Positions 7,964-15,511 of a stretch of DNA of 64,000 nt are shown in pieces. The notes beneath the pieces were generated by a model that had not been told where the DNA came from, ran no database searches, and saw only the letters and a program-made list of their open reading frames with translations. Each line of letters begins with the position of its first letter. Positions within the stretch are counted from its first letter, which is position 1. The stretch is taken from NCBI GenBank assembly GCA_017472255.1, contig JAFUQU010000038.1, forward strand, positions 124,001-188,000. The letters are read 5' to 3'. The translations under genes and the position numbers were made by a program. This DNA comes from Clostridia bacterium (GTDB taxonomy: Bacteria; Bacillota; Clostridia; Oscillospirales; CAG-272).

Positions 7964-8914
7964 TTATCGGTCAAGCACTCTAAGGAAATCTCCCGCCGCG
8001 ATCTTGCGGCCATTGATATAGTCTGCGGCGGTCATGCGGCTCTTGCCCTCGGGCAGCAGATGGGTGATGGCAATTGACCCTACGCGGCAGGCTACTTCAA
8101 TGCGTCCGTTGGCGCATTTGATGACCTCGCCGGGATTTTTATGCTCATTGACGGTATCGACTAGCTCGGCGCGGATGATCTTCAGCGCGCGGTCCTTATG
8201 CTCCACCACGCAGAGCGGGAAGGGCGACAAACCGCGAATGCGGTTGTAAATATTCATCGCCTCGCCGTCGAAGGAAAGGATGCAGTCGGGATTTTCGATC
8301 TTGGCGGCGTAGGTGGACTTGAGATCGTCCTGCTTTTCGCGGACGGCGGTTCCGTCCTCGATTTTTTCAATGGTTTCAACGAGCAGCTTTGCGCCGGCGT
8401 CAGCCATCTTGTCGTGGAGTGTCTCGAAATCATCGGTCAGATCGATGGGAACAACCACCTTTGCCAGCATATCGCCGGTGTCAATTCCCACGTCCATACA
8501 CTGGATGGTCACGCCCGTCTCCCGCTCGCCGTCGATGATGGCGCGCTGAATGGGCGCGGCGCCGCGATATTTTGGCAGAAGCGAACCGTGTACGTTGATG
8601 CAGCCGTACTTCGGAAAATTCAGCACATTCTCGGGCAGAATCTTGCCATAGGCTACCACAACAATCATGTCGGGAGCAAGCTGGGCCAGCAGAGCGGCAA
8701 ACTCCTCGCCGCGCAGGGTCTTAGGCTGATAAACCGGCAAATTATGCTCGATGGCGCAGGCTTTTACCGGCGAAGGAATCAGCTGCATCTTGCGTCCCTT
8801 GGGCTTGTCGGGCTGGGTCAGTACGCCGATCACATCCGCCCCCGCGTCAAGCAGCGCTTCCAGCGAACTGCGGGCAAAATCGGGCGTACCCATGAAAAGA
8901 ATCCTTGATTTCAT
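7964..8914 (-). CDS. fmt: Methionyl-tRNA formyltransferase
   Basis: Formylates initiator Met-tRNA using 10-formyl-THF. Recognisable motifs are ILFMGTPDFA at the N-terminus, the formyl-THF/catalytic segment YGKILPENVLNFPKYG followed by INVHGSLLPKYRGAAPIQ (catalytic Asn and His), and GVTIQCMDVGIDTGDML with the catalytic Asp. A C-terminal OB-like domain completes 316 aa. The ATG at 8914 is chosen because GAGGTGA lies 8 nt upstream; a 30-residue upstream extension has no homology and would overlap def. It follows def by 10 nt, the usual pairing with peptide deformylase. Confidence 0.95.
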   Translation of the reverse strand: MKSRILFMGTPDFARSSLEALLDAGADVIGVLTQPDKPKGRKMQLIPSPVKACAIEHNLPVYQPKTLRGEEFAALLAQLAPDMIVVVAYGKILPENVLNFPKYGCINVHGSLLPKYRGAAPIQRAIIDGERETGVTIQCMDVGIDTGDMLAKVVVPIDLTDDFETLHDKMADAGAKLLVETIEKIEDGTAVREKQDDLKSTYAAKIENPDCILSFDGEAMNIYNRIRGLSPFPLCVVEHKDRALKIIRAELVDTVNEHKNPGEVIKCANGRIEVACRVGSIAITHLLPEGKSRMTAADYINGRKIAAGDFLRVLDR

Positions 8915-8924
8915 CCGCGTCACC

Positions 8925-9395
8925 TCAATGCTCCACTTCGTCGGGATCAAGCATCCGCACCGCGTTGTCCTTGAACAGAATGCCGTCCAGATGATCGATT
9001 TCATGGCAGAAAGCGCGCGCCGCCAGACCGCTTCCGGTGACGGTATACTGCTTGCCGTCCAGCTTGGTGTAGCGGACGGTGACGGTCATGGGACGATCGG
9101 TAATGCCCCACTGATCGGGCAGGGACAGGCAGCCCTCGGCCTCATTCTGCTTGCCTTCGCGCTTGATAATCTCGGGGTTGATCATGATGTAGGGTTTGTC
9201 CTCCTCCACCTCAACCACTACCATGCGGCGCAGCTTGCCCACCTGTACGGCGGCCAGACCGCAGCCGTTGGCCGCGCGCATGGTCTCAACCATATCAGCC
9301 GCCAGTGTCTTGATGCGGTCGTCGATGACCTCGACGGGGCGGCTCTTTTTGCGGAGAATGGGATCTCCTTCTTTTACGATATTCAGCTTTGCCAT
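8925..9395 (-). CDS. def: Peptide deformylase
   Basis: Fe/Zn hydrolase that removes the N-formyl group from nascent proteins. All three family motifs are intact: GCGLAAVQVG, EGCLSLP with the metal-binding Cys, and HEIDHLDG (HExxH). At 156 aa it is a compact type-1/3 enzyme. AGGAAG lies 7 nt before the ATG. It sits 15 nt after priA and 10 nt before fmt, so it is co-transcribed with its functional partner. Confidence 0.95.
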   Translation of the reverse strand: MAKLNIVKEGDPILRKKSRPVEVIDDRIKTLAADMVETMRAANGCGLAAVQVGKLRRMVVVEVEEDKPYIMINPEIIKREGKQNEAEGCLSLPDQWGITDRPMTVTVRYTKLDGKQYTVTGSGLAARAFCHEIDHLDGILFKDNAVRMLDPDEVEH

Positions 9396-9410
9396 ACCGG
9401 CACTTCCTTT

Positions 9411-11636
9411 CTACATATTGCTGGGATTGATGTCCGCCGACACCGACGCCTTCGCTCTGGCGAATTCGCCCATCAGCCGCGCGATCAGCTCCCGGCAGCG
9501 CTTATTCACCGCGCATTTGATAATAATGCGCATTCTGTATACATTGTTGACCTTGTAGACCGGCGCTTCAAAGGGACCGAACAGATACGCCTGCACGTCG
9601 GCATATTCCTCCGCCATCAGCTCCCGCAGCCGCTTGTCCAGCTTCAGCGATATGTCGAGCACTTCCTTCTCGTCCTCGCCAGTAACGCCCAGCAGGGCAA
9701 AATCGCAGAACGGCGGAAACACCAGCTGCTGACGCAGCTTCACAGCGCTCTCATAGAAACCGTCAAAATCCTGTAATGCCGCCAGCCGGATGGTCTCGTT
9801 GTCCGGGCAGTAGGTCTGAATCACCGCCCGCCCCGGCTTGTCGGCACGTCCAGCGCGTCCGATTACCTGCGTCAGCAGAGCGAACGTGCGCTCGGTGGCG
9901 CGAAAATCGTCCAGATAGAGGGCGCTGTCGCAGTTGATAACGCCGACCAGCGTCACATCGGGAAAATTGTGCCCCTTCGTAACCATCTGCGTGCCGATGA
10001 GAATATCCGCTTCATGGGTGCGGAATTTCGACAGAATCGCCTCATGGGAGAACTTTCCTCCGGTAGCGTCCGCGTCAAGGCGCAAAATCCGCGCATCGGG
10101 ATAAAGAGCGTGCAGCTCCTCTGCTACAAGCTGGGTGCCAAAGCCCTTCCGGCTCATATGCTCCGAACGGCACTCGGGACATTTGTCCGGCACACTCTGC
10201 GTATAGCCGCAGTAATGGCATTTCAGCAGGTCGTTGTCTCCTTGTCTGTGGTAAGTCATGGAAACGCTGCAATGAGGACAGGTGATCACCTTGCCGCACA
10301 TCTGGCAGCTGACGAAGTTATTATACCCCCGTCGGCTGACAAATAAGATCGATTGCTCGCCGTTTTTCAGATTTTTCTCCAGCTCGCCTTTCAGCATACC
10401 GCCGATGGGCGTGATCGTCCCCTTCGCCGTATCGGCGCGCAGGTCGGCGATCATCACGTCGGGAAGCACGGCTTTGCCGTAACGCTCCCGCAGCGTCACC
10501 AAATGGTAGACACCGCTTTTGGCGCGGTAGAAGGACTCCAGCGACGGCGTAGCCGACGCCAGCAGCATCAGCGCATTATTCTTCCCCGCCCGCCAGCTGG
10601 CAATCTCCCGAGTGTGATATTTCGGATTCATGTCCGACTTGTAGGTATGCTCCTGCTCCTCGTCGATGACGATCATGCCCAGATTTTGAAGCGGCGCGAA
10701 CACCGCCGACCGGGTGCCGATCACCACGTCCACTTCATGGGCGCGAATCCGCTTCCACGCATCCACCCGCTCTCCCTCGGACAGGGAGGAGTGAATCACC
10801 GCCACCCGTTCGCCGAAGTAGCCGCAGAACAAATCCACCGTCTGCCCGGTCAGCGAAATCTCGGGAACCAGCAGAATCACCGTTTTTCCCATGGCCAGCA
10901 CCCGGTCGATAACCGCCTTGATGACCCGGGTTTTGCCGCTGCCAGTGACGCCGTAAAGCAGCGCGGCGTTGGGCTTATCCTCCGCCGCCAGCGCTGCCAG
11001 CGTCTCGCAGGCGCTCGACTGTTCGCCGCTGAGGGTGTTGTCATCGGATATACGCCCGCGCCCCGCGTAAGGATTGCGGTACAGCTCCTTTGTACGCATG
11101 GACAGGACGCCCTTCGCCACCAAATTTTTCAGCGTAGCCGCCGAAACACCGGCGTCGTTTTTCAAGGCTTCGGCGCTTTTCTCAGCGTCTCCGATGAATT
11201 CCACAGCCCGCCGCTCGGCACTGCCCAGACGAAGGGCGGATACATCCGCCGATATCCGATAAAGCCGTTCCACCGGGTCGCGCTTGGCACGATAGAGCGA
11301 ATCCAGCGCACCGGCTGGCAGAATCGTCTGAACCGCCTCGCCCACCGAGCAGAAGGTGCGCCCGGCAAGAAACATACACAGCCCGAGCAGTTCCTCATTC
11401 AGAGAAAATCGGTCGTCCGCGACCGCCAGCACGGGCTTTAATTTGTCATATTCGGAATCCCCCCGCACCTCGGTCACAAGGGCGCTCTTCCGCTTCGACG
11501 CCGCAAAGCTGACGGCGACGAAGGAGCCGGGATGCACGCATGGCACAAGGTCGGGCGGGATCAGATAGTCAAAGGCTTTGTCCGCCGCAAAGGGCAGGTC
11601 GAGAATCCGAACCCGTGCGACAGCCGTTTCGGGCAT
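9411..11636 (-). CDS. priA: Primosomal replication-restart helicase PriA
   Basis: 3'-5' DNA helicase that reloads the replisome at stalled forks. An N-terminal DNA-binding domain precedes Walker A GVTGSGKTRV (around residue 230), the DEEQEH Walker B box, the ASATPS motif, a cysteine cluster with paired CxxC motifs binding two zinc ions in the middle of the protein, and C-terminal helicase motifs GTQMVTKGHNFPDV and QVIGRAGRA. The length of 741 aa is normal. Its ATG shares one base with the rpoZ stop (TGATG), giving tight coupling. The coaBC gene that precedes priA in B. subtilis is missing. Confidence 0.95.
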   Translation of the reverse strand: MPETAVARVRILDLPFAADKAFDYLIPPDLVPCVHPGSFVAVSFAASKRKSALVTEVRGDSEYDKLKPVLAVADDRFSLNEELLGLCMFLAGRTFCSVGEAVQTILPAGALDSLYRAKRDPVERLYRISADVSALRLGSAERRAVEFIGDAEKSAEALKNDAGVSAATLKNLVAKGVLSMRTKELYRNPYAGRGRISDDNTLSGEQSSACETLAALAAEDKPNAALLYGVTGSGKTRVIKAVIDRVLAMGKTVILLVPEISLTGQTVDLFCGYFGERVAVIHSSLSEGERVDAWKRIRAHEVDVVIGTRSAVFAPLQNLGMIVIDEEQEHTYKSDMNPKYHTREIASWRAGKNNALMLLASATPSLESFYRAKSGVYHLVTLRERYGKAVLPDVMIADLRADTAKGTITPIGGMLKGELEKNLKNGEQSILFVSRRGYNNFVSCQMCGKVITCPHCSVSMTYHRQGDNDLLKCHYCGYTQSVPDKCPECRSEHMSRKGFGTQLVAEELHALYPDARILRLDADATGGKFSHEAILSKFRTHEADILIGTQMVTKGHNFPDVTLVGVINCDSALYLDDFRATERTFALLTQVIGRAGRADKPGRAVIQTYCPDNETIRLAALQDFDGFYESAVKLRQQLVFPPFCDFALLGVTGEDEKEVLDISLKLDKRLRELMAEEYADVQAYLFGPFEAPVYKVNNVYRMRIIIKCAVNKRCRELIARLMGEFARAKASVSADINPSNM

Positions 11637-11920
11637 CAGTTGTTTTCCTGTAAATTAATGGAGGAATCGACAATCTTGTATTCGCCCTGATAGATGCGGT
11701 TGATGGCGTTCTTGACCGCCTTTTCGTCGCGGATGTCACGCTTGATCATCGAAGCCAGGCTCTTGTCGGTCTCCTTGTTTGCGATCAGCTTTTCAGCCTG
11801 CTCGCGCTGACGGGTATACTCATCAGTGACCATGCGCGCGCACTTGGCGGTAACGATGCAAAGGGTATAGCGGTTGTACTTGCCGTACTGGCTCAGTTCT
11901 TCAACAGACGGATAAATCAT
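11636..11920 (-). CDS. rpoZ: RNA polymerase omega subunit
   Basis: Small subunit that supports assembly of the beta-prime subunit. The 94-aa protein starts MIYPSVEELS and contains the RYTLCIVTAKCAR helix matching the conserved R-Y-x-L-V-x-x-A-x-R-A core, followed by a charged C-terminal part. GAGGTAAT precedes the ATG by about 5 nt. Context between gmk and priA supports the call, since omega is short and poorly conserved. Confidence 0.9.
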   Translation of the reverse strand: MIYPSVEELSQYGKYNRYTLCIVTAKCARMVTDEYTRQREQAEKLIANKETDKSLASMIKRDIRDEKAVKNAINRIYQGEYKIVDSSINLQENN

Positions 11921-11952
11921 GGTATTACCTCATTTCTAAATTAAACGCGCAA

Positions 11953-12567
11953 TTATGCGTTGAAAAAGTTTGCGATAAATTCCCCGGCGCGGTCAACACG
12001 ATGCTGCTCGGCGGCCACAATTCCGGCAATTTCGTCAGCGGCGGCGTCGATTTCGCCGGTGCCGTTGACTACGATATAATCATAGGCGGACAGCTGCTCC
12101 AGCTCGAAGCGCGCGGCATTCAGGCGGTTCAGGATGACCTCCTCCGCCACATTGTCGCCCCGTCCGCGAAGACGGTTCTCCAACGTTCGGAAGTCGGGAG
12201 GCGTGATCATCAGAAGCACGGCGTCGGGGCATTTCTTCTTAATCTGCATGGCACCCTGTACGTCGATTTCAAGAATCACGTTGCGTCCGGCGTCCAGATT
12301 TTCGTAGACCTCTTTTTTGGGCGTACCGTAGTAGTTGCCGCAGTATTCGGCGTGCTCCAGCATCATTCCAGCGTCGATGCGGCTCTCAAACTCCTCCCGG
12401 GAGATGAAATAATAATTGACGCCGTGCACTTCCCCTTCCCGGGGCTGGCGGGTGGTAGCCGAAATCGAATAGGAGAAGCTGTCGTTTTTCTCCATCAGAC
12501 GCTTGATAACCGTTCCCTTTCCGCTGCCGGAAGGACCGGAAATCACAAGCAGAATGCCTTTTTTCAT
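11953..12567 (-). CDS. gmk: Guanylate kinase
   Basis: Phosphorylates GMP to GDP. The P-loop GPSGSGKGT is at the N-terminus, followed by [27 protein letters not shown] and the GMP-binding [13 protein letters not shown], the standard order. The length of 204 aa is typical. Its ATG overlaps the remA stop as ATGA, so the two are translationally coupled. Confidence 0.96.
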   Translation of the reverse strand: MKKGILLVISGPSGSGKGTVIKRLMEKNDSFSYSISATTRQPREGEVHGVNYYFISREEFESRIDAGMMLEHAEYCGNYYGTPKKEVYENLDAGRNVILEIDVQGAMQIKKKCPDAVLLMITPPDFRTLENRLRGRGDNVAEEVILNRLNAARFELEQLSAYDYIVVNGTGEIDAAADEIAGIVAAEQHRVDRAGEFIANFFNA

Positions 12568-12836
12568 CCCAGTGTCTCCTCCTCGTCGTCCTCGCTGTCG
12601 TCCCGGTCGCTGAGACGGTTGGAAATCGTCTCCGACTGGAAAGCAGACAGAATCACGTGTTCGCTGTCGGTGATAATCACGGCGCGGGTGCGTTTGCCGC
12701 AGGTCACGTCAATGGCGCGTCCGGTGTCCTTCGCGTCCTGAATCAAACGCTTGATGGGTGCACTGTCCGGGCTGACCACCGCGATGACCCGCTCGGCCGC
12801 CACCATGTTGCCGAAGCCGATGTTAATGAATTTCAT
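12564..12836 (-). CDS. remA: RemA-family (DUF370) regulatory DNA-binding protein
   Basis: In B. subtilis RemA is a ring-forming DNA-binding activator of biofilm matrix and osmoprotection genes. Here the core (about residues 1-75) has the family hallmarks [29 protein letters not shown] and [16 protein letters not shown]. It then carries an acidic tail rich in Asp and Glu (about residues 76-90). It is located between yicC and gmk, as in most Firmicutes. Whether it regulates a matrix in this organism cannot be seen. Confidence 0.92.
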   Translation of the reverse strand: MKFINIGFGNMVAAERVIAVVSPDSAPIKRLIQDAKDTGRAIDVTCGKRTRAVIITDSEHVILSAFQSETISNRLSDRDDSEDDEEETLG

Positions 12837-12861
12837 ATTGCTTCCTCTATTTTATTCCGCG

Positions 12862-13752
12862 TCATTCAATATTTTGAATCTGCTCGCGGATTTTCTCCAG
12901 CTCGCTCTTGGCTTCCACCACCAGCGACGCGATTTCGGCGTTGTTTGCCTTGGAGCCGATGGTATTAGTTTCGCGGTTGATCTCCTGAAGCAGGAAATCC
13001 AGCTTGCGTCCCACCGGTTCATCCGCCGTGAAAATTTCGCGGAAGGCCTTGAAATGGCAGGACAACCGCACCAGCTCCTCATCGATGGCCACCCGGTCGG
13101 CGTAAATCGCGCACTCGGTAAGCACCAGCGAAGGATTCAGCTCCACGCCGTTGTCCGCCAGAATCGCCTTCAGGCGGGCTTCAAACTTCGCGCGGTAAGC
13201 CTCTGTGTCGGCTTCCGAGCAGGCGGCGATGCGGGAGGCGATGCTCTCGATCTTATTAAGCTTGGTCAGAATGTCGGCTTTCAGGCGCTCGCCCTCGGTC
13301 TCGCGCACCTTGAGGAAGGCGGCGATGGCTTCGTCCAGCACCGGCTTGATCACCAGCCAGTCGCTCTCGGTATCCTCCTCGGGCTTGCGGACATTGAAGA
13401 TGTCCCGGTTCTGTGCCACGGTCATCACCGAGATGTCGTCCTTCAGACCGAATTCGTCCCGCAGGCGCTTCAGCGCGCCGATATAGCTTGCGGTCAGCGC
13501 CCCGTCGATATCGATGGTCATGCCGACATTTTCCACAATATCCACGCCCACATAAACATCCAGCTTGCCGCGAGAGATGCCGCTGGCCTGTACATACTGG
13601 CGGATGCGATCCTCCAGGAAGCTGTAGATGCGGGATATTTTCACCGTGCAGTCGAGGTAGCGGTTGTTGACGCTTTTCAGCTCGACGGTAATATTCTTGC
13701 CTTCGGTGCCGCTGCTGACGGCGCGCCCGAAGGCGGTCATGCTGCGTATCAT
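12862..13752 (-). CDS. yicC: YicC/YloC-family endoribonuclease
   Basis: YicC-family proteins are endoribonucleases linked to stationary-phase RNA turnover. The protein begins MIRSMTAFGRA, the family signature, and has the C-terminal DUF1732 segment with KLDFLLQEINRETNTIGSKAN. From the chosen ATG at 13752 (GGGAG 10 nt upstream) it is 296 aa, the usual size; a 29-residue upstream extension in frame would run into the promoter and is rejected. It is the first gene of the minus-strand cluster. Confidence 0.93.
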   Translation of the reverse strand: MIRSMTAFGRAVSSGTEGKNITVELKSVNNRYLDCTVKISRIYSFLEDRIRQYVQASGISRGKLDVYVGVDIVENVGMTIDIDGALTASYIGALKRLRDEFGLKDDISVMTVAQNRDIFNVRKPEEDTESDWLVIKPVLDEAIAAFLKVRETEGERLKADILTKLNKIESIASRIAACSEADTEAYRAKFEARLKAILADNGVELNPSLVLTECAIYADRVAIDEELVRLSCHFKAFREIFTADEPVGRKLDFLLQEINRETNTIGSKANNAEIASLVVEAKSELEKIREQIQNIE

Positions 13753-13794
13753 GTTTATAAAACTCCCATCCGTCTTTTTTGGGCATATATATTT

Positions 13795-13823
13795 ATTATA
13801 CCGCAATTCCGCTTTTTTGTCAA
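13795..13823 (-). promoter_or_regulatory. Sigma-A promoter of the yicC-remA-gmk-rpoZ-priA cluster
   Basis: A consensus-perfect TTGACA (13818-13823) and TATAAT (13795-13800) on the minus strand are 17 bp apart, with about a 40-nt leader to yicC. The 300-bp gap to the next gene holds only this promoter, the divergent one at 13927 and the leader of the S-component gene. Confidence 0.88.
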
Positions 13824-13926
13824 CCGAATTATTAGCCAAACTCGTTACGAAATCATGAATTTCTCTTTACGAATCGCCCTGTCGAAGAAAATACCGTGCG
13901 GCGGGAATTTTTGTTGAACCTGTCCA

Positions 13927-13955
13927 TTGACAAAAGGACGGGAAGCGGCTATAAT
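13927..13955 (+). promoter_or_regulatory. Sigma-A promoter of the ECF S component-coaX operon
   Basis: Consensus-perfect TTGACA (13927-13932) and TATAAT (13950-13955), 17 bp apart. It directs a leader of about 90 nt before the ATG at 14054. Confidence 0.88.
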
Positions 13956-13961
13956 TAAATT

Positions 13962-14042
13962 ATCCGCAGAAATTGCTTCCAAAGCAATCCTGACGGATCA
14001 ATATTTTATTTGCGCTGTATCCCGCAAAGCGGGAGCGGCAGC
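13962..14042 (+). promoter_or_regulatory. Structured 5' leader, two hairpins before the Shine-Dalgarno site
   Basis: The first hairpin pairs 13962-13978 with 13982-13998: 15 base pairs interrupted by one small internal loop and one bulge, with loop CCA, and followed by a T-rich stretch. The second (14014-14042) has a perfect TCCCGC/GCGGGA stem around AAA, plus an outer GCTG/CAGC pairing that ends just before AGGAGG (14043-14048). Such a layout suits transcript attenuation or control of ribosome access. It does not match a riboswitch class that I recognise. Confidence 0.45.
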
Positions 14043-14053
14043 AGGAGGTCTTT

Positions 14054-14668
14054 ATGAATACTATCCACGCATCCACACACGACAAGGTGAAGCGCATGGC
14101 GACAATTGCCATGCTGGCGGCTGTTGTCATCGTACTTCAGGCGCTCAGCTCCTTCATCAAATTCGGGCCTTTCTCCCTCACCCTGGCGCTGACCCCGGTC
14201 ATCATCGGTGCGGCGATCTACGGCTGGAAGGCAGGCGCATTTCTCGGATTTGTTTTCAGCGCTTACGTTTTCTGCTCCGGGCTCTGGATTGACGGCTCCA
14301 TGGTCGCCATGATCCAGTACAGCTTCCTGGGCACGACGGTGATCTGCTTCCTCAAAGGAACTGCGGCAGGCGCTGCGGCAGGTTTTGTTTACAAGCTGCT
14401 TGAAAAGAAGTCGCCGTTCGCCGCCACCATGGCAGCAAGCATTGTAACTCCCGTCGTCAACACCGGTATCTTTGCTCTGGGCATGATGACCATCATGAAC
14501 GGTTTCCTCACCGATCTTGCCGTCGCCAGCGGCAGTGCAAATCCGATGAGCTTCCTGTTCCTCATCATGATCGGTGTGAACTTTATCGCAGAGTTTGTCG
14601 TAAACGTGGCACTGGGTACCGTACTTACGCGGATTATCGATTACTTCAACAAAAGAATTAAAAAATAA
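14054..14668 (+). CDS. ECF transporter S component, probably for pantothenate or another vitamin
   Basis: A 204-aa membrane protein with five to six hydrophobic segments; the N-terminal segment RMATIAMLAAVVIVLQA followed by LTLALTPVIIGAAIYGW is typical of ECF-transporter substrate-binding (S) components such as PanT and related families. These proteins bind a vitamin and work with the shared EcfA-EcfA'-EcfT module, which is not in this window. Twelve nt separate it from coaX, so pantothenate is a reasonable inferred substrate. AGGAGG lies 5 nt before the ATG. The specificity is an inference from the neighbour only. Confidence 0.8.
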   Translation: MNTIHASTHDKVKRMATIAMLAAVVIVLQALSSFIKFGPFSLTLALTPVIIGAAIYGWKAGAFLGFVFSAYVFCSGLWIDGSMVAMIQYSFLGTTVICFLKGTAAGAAAGFVYKLLEKKSPFAATMAASIVTPVVNTGIFALGMMTIMNGFLTDLAVASGSANPMSFLFLIMIGVNFIAEFVVNVALGTVLTRIIDYFNKRIKK

Positions 14669-14680
14669 AGGAAAACCGTA

Positions 14681-15460
14681 ATGCTTCTCGCACTGAATAT
14701 CGGAAACAGCGAACTATTACTCGGATTTCTGGACGGCGGTGTTCTCACGAACACCGCTTCCCTTTCCAGCGACCAAAACCGTACTGCGGATGAATATGCG
14801 TGCCTGATGAAAAATGTCCTCGATTTCCGGGGGCTTGCGCCTTCGGATATCACGGGCGCAATCTGCTCGTCGGTGGCGCCCGCGCTGACCCAGACGGTGC
14901 GCCGCGCCGTTGAACTGCTCTGCGGCTTCCGTCCCCACCTGCTGGGAACGGGCATCCGAACCGGGTTGAACATCGTAACTGAAGATCCCTCTCAGCTGGG
15001 CGGCGATCTGGTAGCCGCGGCCGCAGGAGCGCTGCTCACCTACAAACCGCCGCTGATTCTCATCGACTTCGGCACAGCGACCACTTTTTCGGCACTGAAC
15101 GCCGACGGAGCCTTCCTCGGATGCGCCATCGCGCCGGGATTGAATCTCTCCACCGAGGCGCTGAGCAACGGCGCCAGCCTGCTTCCCCACATCGCACATT
15201 CCGTTCCGAAAAAGTGCATCGGTACGAATACGATGGAAAGTATGCAGAGCGGCTGCATCTTCGGCAGCGTCGCCATGATCGACGGCATGATCGAACGCAT
15301 GGAAGGTGAGCTTGGCTCGCCCGCCACCGTAATTGCGTCAGGCGCCATTGCCGACAGCATCGTTCCGCTGTGCCGTCACAAAATCCTCCGTGACGACACG
15401 CTGCTGCTGCGCGGACTGGCAAGTATATACGAGAAAAATCAGCGAAAAGCAAAAAAATAA
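14681..15460 (+). CDS. coaX: Type III pantothenate kinase
   Basis: Catalyses the first step of coenzyme A synthesis, phosphorylation of pantothenate. The ASKHA-fold motifs are visible: LNIGNSELLLG at the N-terminus (phosphate 1), GGDLVAAAAGA with the candidate catalytic Asp, IDFGTATTFSAL (phosphate 2) and a C-terminal VIASGAIADSI (adenosine motif). The length of 259 aa is typical. The first motif has Asn6 where the family usually has Asp (DxGN). It is co-transcribed with the upstream S component and followed by a strong hairpin terminator. Confidence 0.92.
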   Translation: MLLALNIGNSELLLGFLDGGVLTNTASLSSDQNRTADEYACLMKNVLDFRGLAPSDITGAICSSVAPALTQTVRRAVELLCGFRPHLLGTGIRTGLNIVTEDPSQLGGDLVAAAAGALLTYKPPLILIDFGTATTFSALNADGAFLGCAIAPGLNLSTEALSNGASLLPHIAHSVPKKCIGTNTMESMQSGCIFGSVAMIDGMIERMEGELGSPATVIASGAIADSIVPLCRHKILRDDTLLLRGLASIYEKNQRKAKK

Positions 15461-15471
15461 TCCACGGACAA

Positions 15472-15508
15472 TCAGCCCGGCGCTCACGCGCCGGGCTGAC
15501 ATTTTATT
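15472..15508 (+). terminator. Bidirectional intrinsic terminator after coaX
   Basis: A 12-bp perfect stem with loop TCAC (15472-15499) is followed by a T-rich tail. It lies between the convergent coaX and solute-binding-protein genes. The stem is nearly the same as that at 17956-17981. Confidence 0.85.
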
Positions 15509-15511
15509 CGT

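Noticed and set aside
8915..9004. N-terminal 30-residue extension of fmt
   Set aside because: It overlaps def, has no homology to the family, and a good ribosome-binding site lies before the internal ATG at 8914.
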